Source of the DNA: UBA4665 sp036388555
GTDB lineage: Bacteria; Patescibacteriota; Saccharimonadia; Saccharimonadales; UBA4665
DNA length: 64,000 bases
Direction: 5' to 3'
Assembly: GCA_036388555.1 (NCBI GenBank)
Contig: DASVRP010000004.1
Location: 124,001-188,000 of the forward strand
In this document: piece by piece, positions 35,276-42,596 of the stretch
How the letters are laid out: each line of letters opens with the position of its first letter
Position numbering within the stretch: position 1 is the first letter of the stretch
Made by a program: the position numbers and the translations under genes
Notes under the pieces: generated by a model
What the model saw: only the letters and a program-made list of their open reading frames with translations
Databases searched by the model: none
What the model was told of the DNA's origin: nothing

Positions 35276-35617
35276 ATGAGTGTAAATATGTCAAACTTCG
35301 GGTCTCCTGGTACTGACCGGTCTACAGAAATTATCAGGGACGCTCTTATGGAGATGACGGCCAAAGAACTTGGCGGGGTGTCATTTCGCTCCGGCTCGTC
35401 CCTGGAAATGACCGGCCTGGTGGCGACTATCGCCGAGGAGCAATCCCGGTCGGCCGAAGCATTCGGAACAGCAGACGAGGTGGCTGCATATGCCCGCGTA
35501 GCGCAAAGAGCCGACAAAATGCATACCGAACTGCTGACATCATGGTTGATGCTGGCATACGCCAATTTAGAATCGATGGATATCGATGGTAGTATCGGTA
35601 CATCCTCTACCATCTAA
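35276..35617 (+). CDS. Hypothetical protein, 113 residues, helical
   Basis: I do not recognise this protein. It is mostly helical by composition (LVATIAEEQSRSAEAFGTADEVAAYARVAQRADKM), with no membrane segment or cysteine. A strong GGAGG ribosome-binding site lies seven bases upstream of the start. The operator-like repeats in front imply regulated expression. It is transcribed towards rplK, which has its own promoter region. Confidence 0.6.
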   Translation: MSVNMSNFGSPGTDRSTEIIRDALMEMTAKELGGVSFRSGSSLEMTGLVATIAEEQSRSAEAFGTADEVAAYARVAQRADKMHTELLTSWLMLAYANLESMDIDGSIGTSSTI

Positions 35618-35761
35618 CATCTAGCTGTAGATCGACATAAGAGCTGGCTTTTTTGATTGATATATAGTACAATCACATCTGTTACGCACACTACTCAGCA
35701 AAGGTAGGAGAATCAGTAGGATCGCTTCATTGTCCGAACATTCGCATAAAGGAGATACAAC

Positions 35762-36193
35762 ATGGCTGGAAAACCAGTACGCGCAAACCTTAAGATGAAG
35801 ATCCCGGCTGGCCGGGCCACCGCTGCACCACCAGTGGGCAGCACCCTCGGTCAGTACGGTGTCAACATGATGGATTTCATCAATCCGTTCAATGACATGA
35901 CCCGCGATATGCAGGGCGCCACCGTCACCGCACACATCACCGTCTACACCGACAAGACAATGAAGTTCCGTGTCGTCGGTATGCCTACGGACGACCGCAT
36001 CCGGGCTGCCCTCGGCATTCAGAAGGGTTCCGGCAAACCGAACAGTGAAAAGATCAGCAAGAAGCTGAGCCAGGCTGATTTGCAGAAGATCGCCGAAGAC
36101 AAAGCTCATGATATGAACACTGACGACGTCGAAGCTGTCAAAAAGATGGTCGCCGGCACCGCCCGCAGCATGGGCGTGGAAGTCGAAGGCTAA
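35762..36193 (+). CDS. rplK: 50S ribosomal protein L11
   Basis: L11 forms the stalk base. The 143-residue protein has AGRATAAPPVGSTLGQYGVNMMDF at the N-terminus and the MGVEVEG end motif. AAAGGAG lies nine bases before the ATG. TACAAT at 35668-35673 may be its -10 box, giving an untranslated leader of about 80 bases. Confidence 0.97.
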   Translation: MAGKPVRANLKMKIPAGRATAAPPVGSTLGQYGVNMMDFINPFNDMTRDMQGATVTAHITVYTDKTMKFRVVGMPTDDRIRAALGIQKGSGKPNSEKISKKLSQADLQKIAEDKAHDMNTDDVEAVKKMVAGTARSMGVEVEG

Positions 36194-36198
36194 GAGTC

Positions 36199-36501
36199 TT
36201 GAAAACATTCAGAAAAAAGTTTGATTCTGATCGGGAGTCTGCTGCGATAGCCGATCTCATCACCGGATTGGCTACACCAGGGCTTGAAACAGATTCAGTC
36301 TTTGATAACATCCGGGAGCTATCGACTGAGCCAGATGAGATTACATTCGCTGTCGAACAAGCTGAACAGCAGATTGCAAGCGGATACGCAGGGAGAAAGT
36401 CAGAATTTTATACCACTCTGGAGCAAGTAGGCGAGATAGAGACTGTTGAACAAGCAGACGTCGTCATCAGTGCTGCCAAAAAGTTTTACAAGTTAGGTTA
36501 A
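36199..36501 (+). CDS. Small protein between L11 and L1, 100 residues
   Basis: The reading frame begins with TTG at 36199, five bases after rplK, and ends 60 bases before the rplA start. It encodes an acidic, likely helical protein (ADLITGLATPGLETDSVFDN, AVEQAEQQIASGYAGR). It has no Cys and no membrane segment. I do not recognise it, and an extra gene between rplK and rplA is unusual. The lack of an ATG and of a clear ribosome-binding site lowers confidence. Confidence 0.55.
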   Translation: MKTFRKKFDSDRESAAIADLITGLATPGLETDSVFDNIRELSTEPDEITFAVEQAEQQIASGYAGRKSEFYTTLEQVGEIETVEQADVVISAAKKFYKLG

Positions 36502-36561
36502 TAATTGTGGGAGGCCTACCAGCATACGCCGGAGCCGATAGCACCACGAAGGAGAATAATC

Positions 36562-37539
36562 ATGGCAAAAGCCAAAGCAACAACGAACGAAGAAGAAATA
36601 AAGACGACTGCTGACGTACCCGAAGAGGTTGCCGAGCAGATCACAGACGTCGAAGCACTGGAAGTGATCGAAGAGAAGCATGAGACGAAGACTGCGAAAG
36701 TAGCCAAAGCTGGCAAGCGCAGCGCTAAGTCACTCGCTGAAGCCGAAGAAGAGCAGGCTAAGGAAGAGCGCAAAGCCCGCACCGCAGAAGAGGAAGCGGA
36801 AGATGCCGACAAGCCGAAGCAGCACCAGAATCCGACCCGCAGCCGCCTCGAGCGCCAGGGCAAGGGGTTCCGCAAAGCCGCTGAAAAAGTAGAGAAGGGT
36901 AAGCCTTATGGCCTGACCGAAGCTATCGCATTGGCTGTCGACACTAATCCAGCTAAGTTCGACGCCACTGTCGAACTGCACGTCAACCTCGGTGTCGATC
37001 CACGGCACGCCGACCAGAATATCCGCGATAATTTCGTACTGCCGCAGGGTACCGGTAAGACGATCCGCGTCGCCGTGTTTGCCGACGTCGATGATGCTGC
37101 AAAGGCAATTGCGGCCGGTGCCGACATCGCCGGTATCGATGACGTCACAAAGATGCTTGAGAAGGGTTCGATGGAGTTCGACACGCTTATCGCGACACCA
37201 TCTCAGATGGCCAAACTAGGTAAGTACGCACGTACCCTTGGTCCGCGTGGCCTGATGCCGAACCCTAAGAGCGGCACTGTCACATCTGACGTTGCCAAGG
37301 CCGTCAAGGAAGCTAAGGCCGGACGTGTGGAATACCGCGTCGACAGTACAGGTATCGTCCATCTCGGAGTCGGCAAGGTCAGCTTCGGCGCTGATCGCCT
37401 CGCCGAGAACGCCCAGGCTGCCCTGAATTCCATCAAAGGCAACAAGCCCGCTAGCGTCAAGAGCAACTACGTCAAGGCGATCCACATGACCACATCTATG
37501 GGGCCATCCATCACGGTCGAGACCAGCGCTGCAAACTAA
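36562..37539 (+). CDS. rplA: 50S ribosomal protein L1 with charged N-terminal extension
   Basis: The L1 core starts near residue 95 (RLERQGKGFRKAAEKVEKGKPYGLTEAI) and includes PSQMAKLGKYARTLGPRGLMPNPKSGTV. The first 90 or so residues are an extra Glu/Lys/Ala-rich segment, so the protein has 325 residues against about 230 in most bacteria. The start at 36562 is fixed by AAGGAGAATAATC directly upstream; an upstream in-frame GTG at 36505 is not used. Confidence 0.95.
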   Translation: MAKAKATTNEEEIKTTADVPEEVAEQITDVEALEVIEEKHETKTAKVAKAGKRSAKSLAEAEEEQAKEERKARTAEEEAEDADKPKQHQNPTRSRLERQGKGFRKAAEKVEKGKPYGLTEAIALAVDTNPAKFDATVELHVNLGVDPRHADQNIRDNFVLPQGTGKTIRVAVFADVDDAAKAIAAGADIAGIDDVTKMLEKGSMEFDTLIATPSQMAKLGKYARTLGPRGLMPNPKSGTVTSDVAKAVKEAKAGRVEYRVDSTGIVHLGVGKVSFGADRLAENAQAALNSIKGNKPASVKSNYVKAIHMTTSMGPSITVETSAAN

Positions 37540-37561
37540 CGCTCCGCTTGTACCAAACTGC

Positions 37562-37595
37562 AACCGCCCCGAATCATCGGGGCGGTTTTGTTTTG
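37562..37595 (+). terminator. Intrinsic terminator after rplA
   Basis: AACCGCCCCGA (37562-37572) pairs with TCGGGGCGGTT (37577-37587) around a four-base loop, followed by TTGTTTTG. Confidence 0.9.
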
Positions 37596-37764
37596 CGCGG
37601 TCACCCTGAAGTCCAGCCAGAAGCGTAAGCTGAAGCACTTTGACACCTATTTGCGTAAAAAACACATTACTATTTTGCTTGCTCCGATTTACCATGGCAG
37701 GCTACTATGGAGGTATCTGTGGAGGAGCAGCAACGCGGGAGCGCAACATATACCGAAGGACAAT

Positions 37765-38478
37765 ATGGGAGTTTTTAGCAATACCGACATAACCACCGCC
37801 CTAGATAAAGGGCATATCGTCTGTCATCCGTTCGATGCCAAGCATGTCAGCCAGGCCAGCCTGGACGTCACGCTCGGGTATCATTATTACCGTATCGAGC
37901 GAATGCAGGAGCGGACGATCTACAACCCGTTCGACCGCGAAGACGTCGAGCGATATTTTGACGGACCTTACAAGGCGATGCCGCATGCCGAATGGTGCCG
38001 TCTCAATGGCTTCAGCCCTCTCAAGAACATCCCGCTTGACCATCCGGTCATCGCATTGAAGCCGCGCGAACGCATACTGGCCCATACCCATGAATTCTTC
38101 GGCATCTTACCGCCCGGTGCATGCGAAGTGAAATCCCGATCCAGCTGGGGCAGGAACGGTGTCGCAGTCTGCTTCGATGCCGGCTGGATAGATCCGGGCT
38201 ACGTCAACCGCTTGACACTCGAAATCTACAACCTGAACGAGCGTGAGACGGTACTGCTGCCCGTCGGCGAACGGACCGCCCAGATCGTCTTCCATAGCAC
38301 CGGAGAAGTTGACGGATCGTATGGCCTGGGCCGCGATGATGGCTTCAGCGGCAAATATCAGCAGGGCAACGACCTGGAAACGATCATGAAGACCTGGGCG
38401 CCCGACATGATGCTGCCAAAAGCATATAAGGACGTCAGGGTCATGCCGACTGAGATAGAAGGATTGTCGTATGAGTAA
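37765..38478 (+). CDS. dcd: dCTP deaminase family protein
   Basis: The enzyme makes dUTP (or dUMP) from dCTP for thymidylate synthesis. The deaminase/dUTPase beta fold shows LPPGACEVKSRSSWGRNGV, with the Ser-Arg active-site segment, and NRLTLEIYNLNERETVLLPVGERTAQIVF, with the catalytic Glu. At 237 residues it is slightly longer than usual. I start at the ATG at 37765, preceded by GAAGGAC; a frame open back to 37588 would run through the rplA terminator. It overlaps the next gene by eight bases. Confidence 0.9.
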   Translation: MGVFSNTDITTALDKGHIVCHPFDAKHVSQASLDVTLGYHYYRIERMQERTIYNPFDREDVERYFDGPYKAMPHAEWCRLNGFSPLKNIPLDHPVIALKPRERILAHTHEFFGILPPGACEVKSRSSWGRNGVAVCFDAGWIDPGYVNRLTLEIYNLNERETVLLPVGERTAQIVFHSTGEVDGSYGLGRDDGFSGKYQQGNDLETIMKTWAPDMMLPKAYKDVRVMPTEIEGLSYE

Positions 38479-40858
38479 TATCGGACGCTATATCGTACTC
38501 GAAGGCCCGGAAGGCGTCGGTAAATCAACACAGGTAACAGAGCTTTCCCGGCGGTTGCAACTGGCCGGGCTGCCCGTCAGGGTACTCCGCGAGCCGGACA
38601 GCCAGAGCGACCTGACGGCCCGGGCCATCCGCCAGCTGACGCAGGATCCACGCTACCCGATGAATACCCGCACGGAAGTGCTGCTGTACAATGCGGCAAG
38701 GGCCCAATCTCTCCAGATTATCAAACATAGCGTCGAACAAGGCGTAATCTGTATCGTCGACCGGAATTACCTGACCACGCTGGCAATCCAGTACTACGGC
38801 CGCGGTGACGTACCGGACTACACGACTATCAATACAATCATCAATTTCGCGGTCGGCGGGGTTGAGCCAGACCTTTGCATCGTCCTGGATGCACCAGCCG
38901 ACGTTCTGACGAAACGGGCCCATGACAGAGGTGGCGGTGAACGATTTGACAAACTGGATGCCGCATTTTTAGAACGCGTCCGGGCAGGCTATCTCTGGGA
39001 GGCCAAGCAACGTCAGCTACCAGTAGTCGCCGCAGACGGCTCCGCAGACGATGTAGCGGAAGTCATTTGGCGGTTGGTCAGCAATACGCTCGCCAAACGG
39101 GGCGAAAGTCAGGCGTTGACTGAGGCGACCACAGAGACGGTGAATCTGACCGGTGATGTGCCCGAGATGCCCGATGCAGCAGGCGAAAACCGAAATGTTC
39201 CTGATAGAAGTCCGGATGAAGCCGTGCTTTTGGTAGACGCAGAGGCTCAGGATGATACTGCCGAGTCAGACGAACCGTACGTCATCCAGACTAAGCAGGG
39301 CGGCTTCCAGATCACTGCCCGTGGTAAGGAATACTTATCCGACGCTGTTACGACCAGCGAGGGCAATGTATATGCCTTTACGGACAAACTTGGCCCGCTG
39401 ACGATCGCGGCTGCTATGGCCCGGTTATCGCGGCGCGGCGATGACATGCGGGTGACAATTCTCGATGAATTCGCCGACCAGATGGGCAAGGACGAAAAGC
39501 TTTTACACCGTGTCATCACGGCGTATGGAGATGATTCCGTCCAGCAGTTAGCGGGCCTGCACTTCGTCATAGAGAACACCACCAAGCTGATGACCAACAA
39601 GATCGAGTGGGGCAGGCTGGCTTCGTACCTTGAGCAATCTACACGTTACATCTACTTCGATCAAAAGGATAAGAATGGGCATTACCGGTACTACGTGCCG
39701 AAGGCCCTGAAGAAAAAAGTCCGGCAGGACTACATCATGCATATGGATGCGATATTCGACCTGTACTCCAACATGGTGCGGCGGTTGACTGAGTACGTCC
39801 GCGAACATTCAGATGTACCCCAGGCTGAGCGTGATGTAGCCTGGAAGGGCGCTACCCGAGCCCAGGCGTGTGATGCTGCGCGCTTGGTACTGCCTACAGC
39901 GACGACTACGACGATCGGCGTCTACGCATCAGGTCAGGCGCTGGAAAGTATGATCATGCATCTCATGAGCGATGACATGCCTGAAGCCAAAGCGATCGGC
40001 AAGGATCTGCTGGAGCAGGCCCGGAAAGTCATGCCGGTTCTGCTGGAGCGGGCGGACAAGCCTGAACGCGGCGGCGCGACCATCGCCTACCGCTCAAATA
40101 CGTCCAATGCAGTCGCCGCATTGAGCCGCAAATACACCTCAGAATCACATACCGCCAGCGGTAATGAGCCGGTCACGCTGGTTGACTATTGGCCCCGCAA
40201 TGAGTTGAACATCGTCGCCGATATGCTCTATGAACACATGGACAAACCATTGACTGAACTAAGGTCGGAAGTCGATGGCTGGCCATACGACAGGCGAATG
40301 GAAGTCTTCAATGCCTACATGGGTGAGCGGCTGAACCGCCGGCATAAGCCTGGCCGGGCCCTTGAAAAGATACACTACAGTTGGGATCTTGTCTGCGATT
40401 TCGGTATATTCTGCGACCTGCAACGTCACCGCATGGTCGACGACCAGCAGTGGCAGCCGATGACACCTCGTCTCGGATATGATACGCCCAAACTGATCGA
40501 GGACGCCGGACTTGAAGATGAATATGAGGAATGCTTTGCGATCAGCCTGAAATTATACAGCATCATGCAGCAGGCAGGCCACGACCTTGAGGCGCAGTAC
40601 GCAACACTTCTCGGTCATAAGATGCGATGGAAAGTTACATACAATGCCCGTGAGGCGTTCCATCTCCATGAATTACGTACAAGTCCACAAGGACATCCGG
40701 GATACCGGAAGCTCGTGCTGCAGATGCATCAGAAAGTGGCCGACGTACATCCCCTCATCGCCAACGCTATGAAATTCGTCAATCAGGGTGAAGATGAAGC
40801 CCTGACGAGATTAGCGGCCGAAAGATACACGCAGTTCAAGCTGAACCAGTTACGCTAG
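38471..40858 (+). CDS. Fusion of thymidylate kinase and tandem ThyX-like thymidylate synthase
   Basis: Residues 1-205 are a thymidylate kinase with Walker A GPEGVGKST and the DRNYLTTLAIQYYG region. An acidic linker (about 205-265) follows. The rest looks like two ThyX-type halves. The first has SYLEQSTRY (about residues 384-393), matching the second part of the ThyX motif. The second has the FAD-binding RHR (residues 652-654) and EAFHLHELRTSPQGHPGYR, like the ThyX C-terminal motif. Such an enzyme would methylate dUMP and then phosphorylate dTMP in one chain, next to dcd. The RHR motif lacks its usual downstream Ser, so synthase activity is inferred. The TAG stop overlaps that of the convergent gene within CTAG. 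Confidence 0.85.
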   Translation: MSNIGRYIVLEGPEGVGKSTQVTELSRRLQLAGLPVRVLREPDSQSDLTARAIRQLTQDPRYPMNTRTEVLLYNAARAQSLQIIKHSVEQGVICIVDRNYLTTLAIQYYGRGDVPDYTTINTIINFAVGGVEPDLCIVLDAPADVLTKRAHDRGGGERFDKLDAAFLERVRAGYLWEAKQRQLPVVAADGSADDVAEVIWRLVSNTLAKRGESQALTEATTETVNLTGDVPEMPDAAGENRNVPDRSPDEAVLLVDAEAQDDTAESDEPYVIQTKQGGFQITARGKEYLSDAVTTSEGNVYAFTDKLGPLTIAAAMARLSRRGDDMRVTILDEFADQMGKDEKLLHRVITAYGDDSVQQLAGLHFVIENTTKLMTNKIEWGRLASYLEQSTRYIYFDQKDKNGHYRYYVPKALKKKVRQDYIMHMDAIFDLYSNMVRRLTEYVREHSDVPQAERDVAWKGATRAQACDAARLVLPTATTTTIGVYASGQALESMIMHLMSDDMPEAKAIGKDLLEQARKVMPVLLERADKPERGGATIAYRSNTSNAVAALSRKYTSESHTASGNEPVTLVDYWPRNELNIVADMLYEHMDKPLTELRSEVDGWPYDRRMEVFNAYMGERLNRRHKPGRALEKIHYSWDLVCDFGIFCDLQRHRMVDDQQWQPMTPRLGYDTPKLIEDAGLEDEYEECFAISLKLYSIMQQAGHDLEAQYATLLGHKMRWKVTYNAREAFHLHELRTSPQGHPGYRKLVLQMHQKVADVHPLIANAMKFVNQGEDEALTRLAAERYTQFKLNQLR

Positions 40859-41271
40859 CCCGACAACCATTTTTCAATATCAAATTCGTCAGGATGAATC
40901 GTGTCAGTCTCACCATTGATTCTTCTGAGGGCATGCTGGTGGATCGGATTGTCCGCCATGAGGATATTACTTGGCTCGAGATTGAGTTGTTCAGCCAATG
41001 ACAGCACGGTAAGCGCCAGCTCATCGATAGTCTCATCGAAATCATTCGCCGCAGTTGCATCAATTTCAGCATTATTTTTTCTATGCTTAGTTATCCGCGC
41101 TTTGCCTTGTAGTTCTTCCGCGGCCAACCGCAGCCCATTGATTATGATTTCGTCCGGCGATGCATTGCTGCTGGCATCATAAAATAAGCCGCCGCGTGAT
41201 TTTATGGACCGATGTGAATGGGGAAGCTCATCGTCGGGATCTGATTCAGGTGCTTGGTAGTATCTTTTCAT
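40855..41271 (-). CDS. Hypothetical protein, 138 residues
   Basis: I do not recognise this protein. It has an acidic, His-containing N-terminus, a helical middle (DETIDELALTVLSLAEQLNLEPSNILM) and no membrane segment. An AAGGA ribosome-binding site lies nine bases upstream of the start on the minus strand. A terminator hairpin and a 27-codon micro-ORF lie just upstream in the same direction, so its expression may depend on readthrough. Confidence 0.65.
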   Translation of the reverse strand: MKRYYQAPESDPDDELPHSHRSIKSRGGLFYDASSNASPDEIIINGLRLAAEELQGKARITKHRKNNAEIDATAANDFDETIDELALTVLSLAEQLNLEPSNILMADNPIHQHALRRINGETDTIHPDEFDIEKWLSG

Positions 41272-41312
41272 GTTTTCATTCCTTGTTTGGCTGCTGGAAG
41301 GTCCCGCTTATC

Positions 41313-41342
41313 AAAAAAGCCGGATCCTTTGCTGGTCCGGCT
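41313..41342 (-). terminator. Intrinsic terminator upstream of the 138-residue gene
   Basis: In minus-strand sense, AGCCGGA (41342-41336) pairs with TCCGGCT (41324-41318), followed by TTTTTT to 41313. It ends the micro-ORF transcript about 40 bases before the next start codon. Confidence 0.8.
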
Positions 41343-41369
41343 GCGGTTTCGCTGTAGTGTAGTGCGTAA

Positions 41370-41453
41370 TCAGACCAACAAATCATCATCAAAAATCCAT
41401 GCGAGCATCTTGCGGCATGTCATCTGATCGGTGGTCTGATAGTAGTTACTCAC
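41370..41453 (-). CDS. 27-residue leaderless micro-ORF
   Basis: The frame starts with GTG at 41453, seven bases after the TACAAT box, and encodes a peptide that begins MSNYYQTTDQMTCRK and ends LAWIFDDDLLV. ATCAGACCA in codons 4-7 is the exact reverse complement of TGGTCTGAT at the stop codon, so the RNA can fold back. The terminator at 41342-41313 follows. It may be a leader peptide for the 138-residue gene or an independent microprotein. Confidence 0.5.
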   Translation of the reverse strand: MSNYYQTTDQMTCRKMLAWIFDDDLLV

Positions 41454-41460
41454 GGTCGCT

Positions 41461-41488
41461 ATTGTACACTACCGTAACATGTTGTCAA
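41461..41488 (-). promoter_or_regulatory. Promoter of the minus-strand micro-ORF
   Basis: TTGACA (41488-41483) and TACAAT (41466-41461) are separated by 16 bases on the minus strand. It overlaps the divergent promoter of the gene at 41518. Confidence 0.7.
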
Positions 41489-41510
41489 GCTGACACTAGT
41501 GAGTTACTCT
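41482..41510 (+). promoter_or_regulatory. Divergent leaderless promoter for the P-loop gene
   Basis: TTGTCA (41482-41487), 17 bases, then TACTCT (41505-41510), seven bases before the ATG at 41518. It physically overlaps the minus-strand promoter, so the two likely exclude each other. Confidence 0.5.
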
Positions 41511-41517
41511 GGTAAGC

Positions 41518-42351
41518 ATGAAGATAATCCATGCGTCGGAATATGGCGTGACTACCGAAGACAGGAGCAATGGTAACGGATACCGGGAGTTCAAGCCGGA
41601 TCCCGAAGCAGCGGGACCGGCCACCAAGCACGGGCTGCGAAAGTCGGACCATATATTCAAGGAACTGCCGGCGATCGTCCGTCAGCTGCATCATGACGGT
41701 TCAGTCCTGCTCCACGGAGCTGCCGGCAGCGGCAAGACTAATTTGGTCCAGGACGTAGAGCATTACTGTGAATTGTCCGCGACCCCATCGATGCGGCTTT
41801 CAGTTCAGATAGCAGCCGGTAAGCCGGCTCAATTTCCGCACATTGAAGCCGTCATAGCAGACTTCATCGAGGATACGGACGGCGACCAGGCTGTATTCAT
41901 ATTAGATAACGTCGATTATGTGAACTACAAAGGACACCGCTCAAGGAACCGGGCTAAAGCCTTTGCCGTAGCAGCGGTACCGTTCCTGCTCGATGCCATG
42001 GATGAGGAGAATATTCAGACGCTTGGCACTGCCCACACCGAACAATGGCAACAAAGTCGGTGGCAGACTGACGATACAGAAGTATCAGAGCTGCAGGAAA
42101 GGCTGCTCAATGCCTTTGTCAGTGAATTTGAATTCATGGGGCTGCTCAGCAAAGGCGGCATCAGGAAAGTCTTGGGGGCCAGGGCTGAGGAAGAAGGTAT
42201 AGATGAAGATACGATTGATGCTGCGCTCGAAATCTTGACGGAACCGAAAGCAGATTTCCATATAGTACGGCATGTCGATCTTGCGAGACTGATAGAAAAC
42301 CCGGATGCGGCTATTGATGAAGTACGTGCCGGCCGGGAAAAGCGCTCATAA
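41518..42351 (+). CDS. AAA+-like P-loop ATPase, 277 residues
   Basis: A Walker A motif is seen in VLLHGAAGSGKTNLVQDV (about residues 63-80) and a Walker B in AVFILDNVDYV. The arrangement resembles small AAA/ORC-type or STAND-type ATPases, but there is no visible DNA-binding domain. The C-terminal part is helical and acidic. Function unknown. The mRNA is probably leaderless. Confidence 0.7.
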   Translation: MKIIHASEYGVTTEDRSNGNGYREFKPDPEAAGPATKHGLRKSDHIFKELPAIVRQLHHDGSVLLHGAAGSGKTNLVQDVEHYCELSATPSMRLSVQIAAGKPAQFPHIEAVIADFIEDTDGDQAVFILDNVDYVNYKGHRSRNRAKAFAVAAVPFLLDAMDEENIQTLGTAHTEQWQQSRWQTDDTEVSELQERLLNAFVSEFEFMGLLSKGGIRKVLGARAEEEGIDEDTIDAALEILTEPKADFHIVRHVDLARLIENPDAAIDEVRAGREKRS

Positions 42352-42368
42352 GCATTGCGTCAAAATGC

Positions 42369-42397
42369 TTGACATATGCGGTTCGCAGGAGTTAAAT
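42369..42397 (+). promoter_or_regulatory. Promoter of the Ile-codon leader
   Basis: TTGACA (42369-42374), a 17-base spacer and TTAAAT (42392-42397). The predicted RNA start is only about five bases before the leader-peptide ATG. Confidence 0.65.
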
Positions 42398-42408
42398 ACA
42401 TAGTTATT

Positions 42409-42522
42409 ATGGCTACCAGATTCGTACAGCAGTTACTGCAGATCATGGCACAGATTATTATTCCCCACCAGGGGCTGTGCTTCACGCAGGTTGAAGCCAG
42501 GACCTATCGCCCGCAGCGGTAG
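42409..42522 (+). CDS. Leader peptide with three consecutive Ile codons
   Basis: The 37-codon frame begins MATRFVQQLLQIMAQIIIPH. Codons 16-18 are ATT ATT ATT (42454-42462), with a further Ile at codon 12. It lies between a strong promoter and a terminator hairpin, ahead of a threonine dehydratase gene. Ile is the classic end-product signal for that enzyme, so I read it as an attenuation leader peptide. No other role is suggested by its sequence. Confidence 0.7.
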   Translation: MATRFVQQLLQIMAQIIIPHQGLCFTQVEARTYRPQR

Positions 42523-42575
42523 TCCAGAGCATAGTCCAGTCAACAAGATAGGCTTCAACCAGAAGCCTATCTTTA
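42479..42575 (+). promoter_or_regulatory. Transcription attenuator before the threonine dehydratase gene
   Basis: Three competing hairpins can be drawn. Segment 1 GCTTCA (42479-42484) pairs with TGAAGC (42492-42497). Segment 2 GGTTGAAGCC (42489-42498) pairs perfectly with segment 3 GGCTTCAACC (42551-42560). Segment 3 also forms the terminator AAGATAGGCTTC (42545-42556) with GAAGCCTATCTT (42562-42573). Stalling at the Ile codons would favour the 2:3 antiterminator. The T tail after the last hairpin is short. Confidence 0.7.
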
Positions 42576-42596
42576 ATGTAAGGGACAATCGCCGCC

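Noticed and set aside
37588..37764. In-frame N-terminal extension of dcd back to 37588
   Set aside because: It would begin inside the rplA terminator, and the dCTP deaminase fold starts at the ATG at 37765.
37694..37800. Micro-ORFs in the dcd leader (starts at 37694 and 37707)
   Set aside because: No -10 box at a fitting distance and no terminator after them, unlike the four micro-ORF units reported.
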